Origin: Paragyromitra xinjiangensis
Taxonomy: Eukaryota; Ascomycota; Pezizomycetes; Pezizales; Discinaceae
Assembly: GCA_038503065.1 (NCBI GenBank)
Contig: JBCAMK010000002.1
Location: 1,302,001 to 1,366,000 of the forward strand
DNA length: 64,000 nucleotides
Reading direction: 5' to 3'
Part shown: piece by piece, positions 46,471 to 55,998 of the stretch
Layout: each line of letters starts with the position of its first letter
Position numbering within the stretch: position 1 is the first letter of the stretch
The notes under the pieces: generated by a model
What the model was told of the DNA's origin: nothing
Seen by the model: the letters and a program-made list of their open reading frames with translations, nothing else
Database searches by the model: none
Position numbers and translations under genes: made by a program

Positions 46471-47348
46471 AGTTTGGGATGTTATTTCGTTGAAGTCATC
46501 AAGTTCGCCGGATCTCCTTTTAGCTAGTTGGTCTGGGTTGATTACCTACTGAGGCTGAAGCCGTGGTAAATTAGTCGGGAACAAAATGTAAAACTGTTGT
46601 GAGAATAAAATTAAGATTCGTCACACTCCCAGTTTCGTCACACCCCAGGAGCGACTCTAGTAGTGTACTCATGCTGTCGAAAAGTCTTCGTGTCACGTGA
46701 TAGATAGCGTGCAGTTAAACCCCAATAACTGGCTGTTATTCTGCACGTGACACGAGGACTTTTCGGCAGCACGAGTATTCTCCTAGGCTCGCTTAAGGCG
46801 TCATGTGATCTTTAACCTTCTCTATACTCTACTGGTAGTCGCTTAGTCACGCACCATGATGAGATGAACACAACCTAATTATAAAACAACCGCAAGAGAA
46901 ATTTCGGAGTAACCAATCAAGAACAATATCAGAGCGAGCAGAAAGGAGCTTTTTGAGCCCAAATTGTCTGGTCAGCAATGGACTGTGTTTTGTGGATGCA
47001 CGGAGTATCACTCGCTGCATAACTAAGCGCCCACAATTGTATCTTGGTAAGGACAACCTAATTTGGGAACTACTCAGCAGTCATCGCCTAAACGCTGGTG
47101 TATTCACAAACAAAAGCACGTTATACAAAACATTATCCCCTAACACTTGGTGGTACTAAAGCTGCATACAAGTATCAAGCAGAACGAAAGGAAAACAGAC
47201 CGCTAAGATAAAATGAGGCCAAAAACCCCTCCTAGACCTCCAGAAAAACTTCATGCACAAATCTTTCCTTCCAATACCCCTTAATCGCATCCTGGCGTAG
47301 AGGCATACGGATGCGGAGTCTATTTCTGGTATTGTATTTTGACCGAGG
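46471..47348. other. Gap holding one MITE
   Basis: There is no gene. The inverted-repeat element at 46668-46775 is listed separately; the right part is the 3' flank of the patatin-like gene. Confidence 0.55.
46668..46775. mobile_element. Tc1-type MITE with TA duplication (108 bp)
   Basis: The arms are inverted copies of CTCRTGCTGYCGAAAAGTC extending through YTCGTGTCACGTG, about 32 bp in all. TA lies on both flanks (46666-46667 and 46776-46777). Arm differences are all transitions. There is no coding capacity. Confidence 0.75.
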
Positions 47349-50300
47349 CTATCGTGACCTAGTACGCTCCTGATTAACTTTCGCTCCAGAGCATTGCCGT
47401 TTCGCCCGTAGTGGATCTGCAGGGGGGTAGTTTGATTTCCGTTTTGAGTGATTGGCAGCTCCGAATATAATATCTAAGCCTTGGGCACAGATCAAGGATG
47501 TCATCGAAGTTGGGAATCCACTAATACTTCGTGGCTTAGTAGATTTGCTCCCTAAAGAGATGGATACTTCTTCGTCTAAATCTTTAACACTAAAAGAAAT
47601 TGTTTCTCTGAATGCCCCACTTGATGATTGTGAAACCCTTGTTATAGATCTTTGGCCTAAGAGGAAATGTGCTGAATTTTGGGATAGTCGGGCGAGAAAT
47701 GCCAGTTTTCGAGCTCCGGTAAAGCGACAGATCAAGCGGCCAACACATTGATATCGCCCTTTGTAGTATATTGGCGATGCCTCCAATTCGAAATAGAACT
47801 GTTTCGCAATGAGTGACTCCGCCACGTCAATCTTGTTTCCCGTTTCGATCTGTGTTTTACCCTTTTGCTGTAGTTCTTGCATCTTGTCGACATCATCTAT
47901 AGCTGGTTCGCTGCCGTCGAATCTAATGTTAAACCGGAAATATTTGTCTTTTACTTCCTTTGGGAGCCGGTTACAGAGCTGTTGCCATGTATCTTCACCG
48001 TCCATAGAGGTCAGAAACAAACGAACAAGGCGAGAAATAAAGCCATCTCTCCATACACCTCTGGGGCCAAAAGATTTTCTAGCCAGATCGGATGCTGAAC
48101 CTGTACCCATGGACAGAACAATATCCAGTATACTCTCGTTCGGCCATATTACTCTTGATTCCCATAAAGCGATGTTTAGTGGATTATTGTGGCGGAGGCC
48201 CCCATCTTGAAAAGTGCCTAGGCCTGGGAGGTGTTTTGGTTTGAAAAACCATGGAGCAGCAGAAGTGCATCGAGCACTAATACTTTTGTCAGTACACCAT
48301 AGGATATTGGATATTGTACAATCTTACGCTTCCCAGACAGAGACCTTCCTCGAGTTACTCTTAATCACTGTGTACCCTAGACAACATCAGCAAAATGAAT
48401 TATTTTCTCCCTGAGCTCCAGGAGGCTCGGGATCGCCAGGAGGCTTGGGAGACCCGTGGAGAATATGTGCCTACCTGGAGGAGCGATTCGCGACCAACCT
48501 CCTTAGGGAGGCACACGGAGGAGCAGCAGGCACTCCAGGAGACTCTAGGAGATCAATATAGGCGCTCCCAGCGTGCCATGGAGAGCTGTGGAGAAGCATA
48601 AGTTACACCTGTCACCCTTCTCAATTCACTGATGTCACGCTGTCACTCAAGTTTTGGAGAATATTGTGAATATTATTATTGACTATCTAAAGGATCTCTA
48701 TACATCGAACGAGCCCCCGCATCCTCCTGCCTGCCCTACTGCATCCTACTCCTCCTATTCCGAGCCTGCTGCTGAGCTTGCCGTGGAGTCGATTCGGAGG
48801 CAGGCAAACAGCCAATTCAGCCGTGGATTCGGAGGCTCAGAAACAGCCGATTCGGAGGCAGGAAAGCACGGGATTCAGAGGCTTAGAAACAGCCGATTCG
48901 GAGTCTATTCAGGAGTCAATTCAGCAGTCAATTCGGCAGTATTCGGAGTCAATTCAGCAGTCAATTCAGCAGGATTCAGAGGCTTAGAAACAGCCGATTC
49001 GGAGTCTATTCAGGAGTCAATTCAGCAGTCAATTCAGCAGGATTCGGAGGCTCAGAAACAGCCGATTCGGAGTCTATTCAGGAGTCAATTTGGCAGTCAA
49101 TTTGGCAGGATTCGGAGGCTCAGAAACAGCCGATTCGGAGTCAATTCAGGAGTCTATTCGGCAGTGGATTTGGAGGCTTAGAAACAGCCGATTCGGAGTC
49201 TATTCAGGAGTCTATTCGGCAGTGGATTCGGAGGCTCAGAAACAGCCGATTCGGAGTCTATTCAGGAGTCTATTCAGCAGTCAATTCAGCAGTCAATTCG
49301 GAGTCTATTCAGGAGTCTATTCAGCAGTGGATTCGGAGGCTCAGAAACAGCCGATTCAGGAGTCTATTCAGCAGTCAATTCAGCAGGATTCGGAGGCTCA
49401 GAAACAGCCGATTCGGAGTCGATTCAGGAGTCTATTCGGCAGTCAATTCAGCAGTCAATTCCAGAGTCTATTCGGGAGTCAATTCGGAGTCTATTCGGGA
49501 GTCAATTCGGAGCCTATTCAGGAGTCAATTCAGCAGTGGATTCGGGGGCTCAGAAACACCCGATTCGGAGTCAATTCAGGAGTCAATTCAGCAGTGGATT
49601 CAGAGGCTCGGAAACAGCCTATTCGGAGGCAGGAAAGCATGGGATTCAGAGGCTTGGAAACAGCCGATTCGGAGGCTATTCAGGAGTCAATTCAGCAGTG
49701 GATTCAGCAGTGGATTCAGAGGCTCGGAAACAGCCGATTCGGAGTCTATTCAGGAGTCAATTTGGCAGTCAATTTGGCAGGATTCGGAGGCTCAGAAACA
49801 GCCGATTCGGAGTCAATTCAGGAGTCTATTCGGCAGTGGATTTGGAGGCTTAGAAACAGCCGATTCGGAGTCTATTCAGGAGTCAATTCAGCAGTCAATT
49901 CGGCAGTATTCGGAGTCAATTCAGCAGTCAATTCAGCAGGATTCAGAGGCTTAGAAACAGCCGATTCGGAGTCTATTCAGGAGTCAATTCAGCAGTGGAT
50001 TCAGCAGTGGATTCAGAGGCTCGGAAACAGCCGATTCGGAGTCTATTCAGGAGTCTATTCAGCAGCCTATCCAGCAGTAGATTCGGAGTCAATTCGGGAG
50101 TCAATTCAGCAGTCAATTCAGCAGGATTCGGAGGTTTAGAAACAGCCGATTCGGAGTCTATTCAGGAGTCAATTCGGAGGCAAGCAAGCAGTCGATTTGG
50201 AAGCTGGAAAGCACGGGATTTGGAGGCAGGCGAGCAGTTGATTTAGCCGTGGATTCAGCAAGGGGAGTGACGGGGCCTATCAAGAGTTAGCTACTGTACA

Positions 50301-52804
50301 AAACGACGCGTCTATGGTGGAGATGTAGGAGAGGAGGAGGTATGGGCATTGCTCAGGGGGTTAAAAGGGGTGGGTGATTAGGGGCGGCGTGGGTGGGTTG
50401 GGGCAGCAACGGGGAGTTGAAAGAAATTCTTAAGTCACTGGCGAGATCCAATAGTCTGCGATTCAGGGAGTCTCTTGCAGTGGTGTTGAGGTCCAGGAGT
50501 GGGATGGAGGCTCAGCATCGTGCCTTTGGCTCATGGAGTATACAGCATATCTCGGAAGAAGCCATATCCTCCAGGAGATGCAGGTCGGGCGCTCGTGCCT
50601 CCAGGCGCCCTGGGAGCGCACGGAGCACCTGGAGGAGATTGCCTCCCCGGGAGACATGCCCATGCTCCTGGAGGCGTTAATTATTTTTACTGATGAAGGG
50701 TTAGTGCGTATAGAAACCGGAGATATTCCCACATACCACACTCGGCCGATCGGGTTCCCATGCCACTATAACTAGAAAATATACATGGAGATGAATCTTC
50801 AACTGTGGTAGCTGTCACAGCCACTTTCGTTCCGAAATTGCATGATTCAGACCAATCGAGCATAGCGCTGGTACCGAAGGCATCTTTAAGAGCAATCTCC
50901 AAGCTGGTGGCCCCGTATCGACTATCTGCAAGATATGAGACTAGAAATTTCTGAAATTTCTGTAAGAAAGGGATGCCAAAGTCCCGGGGCCTAAAAGCTC
51001 TTCTAGCCAGTGTGACAAAATTCTCCAAACACTCTTCCACGGACCAGCCGTTGAGAAACAATCCGAAAACAATCAAACCACCTACCCTATTAGTGATTTT
51101 GCTTCGAAGGGTAAGTGAGGGCCTACCTGAACTTGTTCCATACGCTAAATCGAAATTTTCCTGGATGGGATAAGATAAGCCGGCCAGCTGATTTATTGAC
51201 TTCTCCAGCTCGTGTAGGGTTGATAACGGTACGACCCCACGTATCCCCCCTCCATCGATGCTTAATACTCTAATGCCTGCTGTTGGAGGTTTAATTTGTG
51301 CCTTAAAATCCGAGAAGCCGGTACCACAAAGAGGGCATCGGTCGATCACAAATGTATGCGGTTCCATAAGCGCCGAATGCCCAAACACTTGGATACAAAT
51401 CTCACACACAGCATGACCGCAAGGAAGGCCTTTCTCAGGCCCACGAGCAAGACAGGAGAAACAAGTTATCTCGCTTCTTAAACCCCTCCAAACTTGCCTG
51501 TGGTTTGCGAGCGTTTCACGGTGTAGTTGTGCAGAAGTTCTATGATTTTTTTCGAAATCAAGGACGAGGATCCTGAACTGACATTCAAGAAGAGGCGTTA
51601 TCGAAGCAATAAAGGCATGTTGCTGTCCATATAATGGGTGGGTTCGAATAGCGGCATCGCAGTGGCCTTTGTAAAAAAGTCTAAAAGTACACGCTGGATC
51701 GAAAACTAGAAAGCACATCCTTAGTCACCGCCTTAGTCACCGAACTACGGATGGTGACGACTAACCATGCATACCTGGCGGGTTGCTATCCAAAAATAGG
51801 CTTGAGGCAATTAATGGGACGCCAGAGTTGGTTATCTCAGTTTCTGTCGACATCTGTCCCAGAAGTTCGGCGAGATGCTGTGAGAATGCCTGTGGTATAG
51901 GATTTCGAAGTCTTGAGAATTTAACAAAGTCAACAGGTTCAGTAATTGTATTCGAGAAATGATCACATGCATGTTTGAAAAGAGCTGAAAAATGTTCTAA
52001 GGAGAAGAGATATCGAGCCTCTTTGCGCTGCATTTCCTCCACCGCGGGGAGTATGTGGTCTAAGAGCGCTTGGGGTTTTCTGGGAGAGATGTGCAATACC
52101 GTCAAATTGGAAAAATAGGCCGAAATTTCCCCATTGAAGTGCAGCATTTCTAATAAAAACTGTTTCGCAATCAAGTTCGCATGAGGAGGAATGGCAGCAC
52201 TGTCCATCACAACAAATACAATTGGATGGACCACCTGAGGCAATGTCGATGCATTCCCCTTACGCATCAACGCTTCCAAAAGCCCTCCAACACCTACAAG
52301 GCCCCCAAAATCTGAGGAGAAAATACATATTACGTCAGTGAAAGGCGCCAGGAGGCGAGCTAATACATTTTCCGCCACATTTTCCGCCACATTTTCTGGT
52401 GTGAGCTCTTTCCCTGATTGATTGGTCCAGGACAAGGGCCTCCAAAATATTTCGTGGCAATTAATATCAAAATAGGATTGTTCGTGTTGGATCTGTCCAG
52501 GAAATGTGTAATCTGCTAGTAGGACGGGGGTTTTGTGGTTAATGGTAGGAGGGTAAACATGAATATGGACGTCGGCGTGACCTTGACCCCTCATAGATTT
52601 GGGCGGCGAAATCAACACCCTCACTACATTCGTTTTAAAACTTCCACCAACCAAAGCGATTAAAGATGGGGTTTGGGTCGAAGGATTTGGAAACACATTT
52701 AGCGCCAATAGACTTTGAAGTCTGTTGAATTCTAATAACATGGTGCCATGCGAACCAGTCGTAGAGCCAGCCGCAAGGCCGAGCCATGCTGTATGTTTAC
52801 ACAT
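47349..52804 (-). CDS. Patatin-like phospholipase with RING-like finger, split by a transposable element in an intron
   Basis: Five exons: 52804-51775, 51705-51127, 51081-50737, 48376-48328 and 48282-47349. They are phase-consistent and give 978 aa. Residues 1-343 form an N-terminal domain (LIALVGGSFKTN, VLLADYTFPG) found upstream of patatin in large fungal proteins. A C4/RING-like cluster follows (CFSCLARG...CGHAVCEIC...CPLCG). The patatin domain has IDGGGIRG (oxyanion loop), the nucleophile Ser in GTSSGG completed across the 51082-51126 intron, and the catalytic Asp in FQDGGLRHNNP. The family hydrolyses acyl lipids and is frequent Starship cargo. The third intron (48377-50736) is 2360 nt because it contains the 2.3-kb repeat element; without it the intron would be about 47 nt. 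Whether it is still spliced is unknown. The start may lie in an earlier exon. Confidence 0.8.
48385..50695 (+). mobile_element. TIR element copy 2 (2311 bp), inside the patatin intron
   Basis: Same termini as copy 1 (CATCAG...CTGATG with TIR of about 18 bp), flanked by AA on both sides (48383-48384 and 50696-50697). The unique left 400 bp and right 450 bp match copy 1 almost base for base. The internal array is longer and differently arranged (about 48780-50245). Host gene sequence resumes directly outside both ends and joins in frame, which fixes the insertion point. Confidence 0.85.
48780..50245 (+). repeat. Short-period ATTC-rich array of element copy 2
   Basis: Same units as in copy 1 but expanded by roughly 200 bp and rearranged, including higher-order blocks (the segment around 49080-49190 recurs near 49750-49860). 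Confidence 0.85.
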
Positions 52805-52975
52805 CTCTGTAGTTTTTTTTAGGGTTTCGTTATTCAGTCAACCATCAAGATATATGTTTGCATGATTTTATAGGAATGGACTCAACGGGTTCAGGGTCGA
52901 AAATGGAATAGGTACGGGGGGAGCCGGAAATGGATGCGGATCCAAATTCAGCAGTGTACTTATTTTTGTCTCTGA

Positions 52976-52983
52976 TATATAAG
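52976..52983 (+). promoter_or_regulatory. TATA box of the 53031 gene
   Basis: TATATAAG about 50 bp before the start codon, followed by an A-rich leader. Only 180 bp separate it from the divergent patatin-like gene. Confidence 0.55.
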
Positions 52984-53030
52984 AGCAAATAGTGACCAGT
53001 AATCAAACAAAGAAAACGTAACACTCTATC

Positions 53031-53381
53031 ATGGATTCGCAGGACTGCTCTGATCACGATATTACCCAGTTCCTTCTCTCACAAACACAGCAGCAAGTGG
53101 AGGAGCTTCAGCAAGAGAACGAGAAGCTTCAGCAGAAAATCGAAAATCTTCAAGATAAATTATCTTGGCGCAGAATCAAAAAACTCTCCAGCGAAGTCGA
53201 AGCTGGTCGCCAACGTTTCAGAGAAGCCAAGATGGCTGCCATCTCGGCACTTTCAGAAATCCTATCAGATTTTGACCCCCCCGAAACTGCAGAGGCAGCA
53301 TCTCTAAAAAGAGTATTCTCGGTTGCGCTCGATGAAATTGATGATCATCCAAGGAAGAAGAAGTATGTAGCACCCTCATAG
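53031..53381 (+). CDS. Small coiled-coil protein (116 aa)
   Basis: An uninterrupted frame gives 116 aa. Residues 18-60 are a clear heptad coiled coil (QQQVEELQQENEKLQQKIEN, then LQDKL). A basic helix follows (WRRIKKLSSEVEAGRQRF), and the C-terminus DDHPRKKKYVAPS is a possible nuclear localisation signal. It is divergent to the patatin-like gene across 226 bp, so the two may share regulation. It resembles a leucine-zipper dimerisation module without an obvious bZIP basic region before it. No family is recognised. Confidence 0.6.
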   Translation: MDSQDCSDHDITQFLLSQTQQQVEELQQENEKLQQKIENLQDKLSWRRIKKLSSEVEAGRQRFREAKMAAISALSEILSDFDPPETAEAASLKRVFSVALDEIDDHPRKKKYVAPS

Positions 53382-53841
53382 ATATTAGAAAACAAGCGTT
53401 CTCATTCTCGCTCAGGAAAACGTGAGATGGCGCTCGTTTGGCGCCTAAAGGGGTGATCCCCGTTATCTAGCGCTGTCACGTCTTTCCCGGTGTCACGTTT
53501 TCCCCTAGCTCTAAGGGGTTCTTATGGGAGGATTTTGATTTCACTTCTATCTATTTATATAGTATTCACTTTGTTGTGGCTTCGATGGTATTTAATTAGT
53601 AGTCCCGTAGGAGTATAGAAGAAAAATTTATGTGTCGATTAGCGTTCATGATCATACTTGAGTGAGGTAGCATCTTTTATTTGTATTTTCTGAAACATTG
53701 TATTAGCTATTGCCGATCCACCATTACTTAAATTTACGATCCTAACTACATATCTTCAATCCACACCTCTCCATTCTCTTTGTACTGTTGCCATGGTGAA
53801 TCGAATATGGGGTACCAGGCTCCTGCAGTTAGGAGAGTTTC
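53382..53841. other. Gap, possible terminal exon of the pseudokinase gene
   Basis: Reading leftward from a CTGCAG acceptor near 53833, a coding-like end (WYPIFDSPWQQYKENGEVW) runs to a stop at 53746-53748. It could be the last exon of the minus-strand kinase-like gene, but the phase does not match the preceding donor cleanly. The rest holds nothing recognised. Confidence 0.4.
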
Positions 53842-54724
53842 TCAAAAAAAGATGCTACATCTCTTAGTAGAGTTGGACAAAAATTCTAGTTGAAGATGAC
53901 TTACATTGGCTATGTCATCTAAGGAAGCCCAGAGGGGCCTATTGACAAAATTATTTGCTACCTTGGACCAGCGCTGCGGGTCTTGCAAGACGGGAGGCTT
54001 CCCGGCCAGACTTGCAACCAAGAAAACATTCCTGTCCATCATTTCCATAGCTAGGCGGCTTAGCGATTGACACATACTCGTGCCTTGCTGACGCTTTTTA
54101 CAATGGGAGAAATTTCCAATTTTAACTACACCTTCGATGGAAAGTAACACGTTCCGGGGAGTGATTTCTTCATGGTGCAAGCTCAGGGATTCGAGGAACT
54201 TTATCCCGCTTAAAACCTAGTAGAGGTCAATATATCCTCAAGGGAAAGAATGCGATCAGGTTACTTACCTCCATACACACAGTTGCTATCTGTTCTTCCT
54301 CAATGTCCCAAGGGCAAGCGATCACTTCCATCAAAGAGACGTCCATACATTCTTCGATCAAAAAGAAGCTGTCGGGCAGGGCATAGGTATCATAGCATCG
54401 GACAATGTTTTTATGTGAATCTTCTAACAATCCCCGAATATCGTCATACGTGCCCTTAAGCTGTTTTATAGCGAAAACCTGGCGATCCGGCTTATTCCGA
54501 TACACTAGCGTTGCTGGCCCTCCAAGTTCAATGTGCAAGAAACCATGATAAAATTTCCAAGGCTTCCCCATTCTAGGGACAAGCGTATGTTCCTCGAGGA
54601 CGGGTTTGAGTGGCTTGAGAGCTACTGGCATGTGCGGCTGCGGAAGCTTCTGGTGGGGGATTATTTGACCAGTATTAAACTCTCCAGGCCAGGCAGTCAC
54701 TCGATTTTCGCTGCGTTTTTCCAT
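53842..54724 (-). CDS. Kinase-like protein with degraded catalytic motifs (pseudokinase)
   Basis: Exons 54724-54269 and 54216-53905, joined by a GTAAGT...CTAG intron, give 256 aa. The frame runs on to a stop at 53842, or a further exon follows after a second GTAAGT donor at 53904. The N-lobe Lys is kept (VFAIKQLKG), and the hinge-like LIEECMDVSLMEVI is present. The HRD loop is replaced by HEEITPRNVLL (Asp to Glu), and DFG by GNFSH. The Gly-rich loop is also absent. With no metal-binding Asp, catalysis is unlikely; a scaffold or decoy role is possible. Small kinase-like proteins of this kind are common in accessory regions of fungal genomes. It is short compared with a full kinase domain. Confidence 0.65.
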
Positions 54725-55998
54725 GGTTTAATGGTTTTTTTTTTGCTGTCAGGCAAGCGCAACCCATCCAAGCAATGGTTTCTATGTTATGTAGTTCTCA
54801 AATACTCCCAAAATGGGCTCCCATGTTCGTCCAGATTCGGATACCCTTTGTGTGCGCTGATTTGGGTTGCATAATCCCATTTATGGGACCTGACGCAGTT
54901 CCCCATTCATCTTAGTGAGTTCCTGAATAGGCAGCTCCATAAGCGATTTTCTAACCCCGCCATCTTATTGCTATTTTGAAGTTACATACATGCAGATTAT
55001 GATACTACAAATGCAACCGTAGGATGAATACTCTTAGGGTCTATCTTTTTGTAGCTAGTATTCCTAGTTAGAATAATGGAAAGCCACAAATACAATCCAC
55101 GCCGAAACAAAGAGAACGAAATCGTGACATAACATGCATATATATGTACGCACTAGGCCTTCACTTTCCTCTTCCTGTGATCGCTCCACCACATATCAAG
55201 TAATTTACCGTCCGCACCATAAAATCAAATATATCCAATAATTTGTCTGTAAAATAACTCATTTTCAAAATCTAACATTAAAACCAGTAGCCTCTTGTGT
55301 CCAACAGCTTTTCGAAGGTTATCCGCTGCGTGGGATTGGTGGAATCTCATTTCAAGCATCCTCAAAGGCAGCAAGGAACATTCCCTGTGCTTATTACCGT
55401 TTCGGGATTCTGGATGTGGATTATACACTTCCTGTGTTACTAATTTTTCTAGAATTAGCCATATCGGTGTTCATACCCGTTTTCTTGCACAACTGTCTTT
55501 TGCAATTGCTAACGACATCCATGTTGATGAGTTGCGTTGTTAACGCTATATAAGAAAGTCTGGAGGTGCGTAATGGGTTAATCAATCAATAATCAATATG
55601 CGAGAAAGTCTGTCTGTAGCGGGCATGTTGGACGTCTTTATACTGGATAACAGTGCCCCAGGGTTTATAGGGCAGCACTGCTTCACGATATCAACATCTC
55701 CATAGAATATAGTGAGACCTCTTTTTTGGAAACAAGTGTGCAGGAAAACGCGGCCGAAGCCCTCCAGAATAAGAGCCACGGGGCTTTTTTTTTCTTCGGG
55801 GGGGGGGAAGCTAAAACTGGACCTCGCAAGGGACCTAGTTTCGGACTTGAAAAAGTAACATCCACCACTCCCAAAATCTATATAAACAAGAGACTGGGCT
55901 GCAGCAAACTCCTACCATTCAGACATTTCTCTCAAGAAACAAAGAAAGACAAACAATAGTAGCAACAAGATTTCTTCCAAAACCTTAGCTCAGGAACC
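54725..55998. other. Gap with no supported gene
   Basis: No coding frame is supported. A T-rich/G-rich junction (nine or more T, then ten G) lies near 55784-55807. The final 120 bp are the promoter of the gene at 55999. Confidence 0.5.
55879..55886 (+). promoter_or_regulatory. TATA box of the 55999 gene
   Basis: TATATAAA 113 bp upstream of the start codon, followed by a long A/C-rich leader. Confidence 0.5.

Noticed and set aside
47452..48210. Plus-strand frames at 47452-48210
   Set aside because: They are antisense to the conserved C-terminal patatin exon.
48654..50246. Very long frames with SIQESIQQ-type repeats in the element array
   Set aside because: Openness follows from a repeat period divisible by three; several phases are open at once, with no conserved start or domain.
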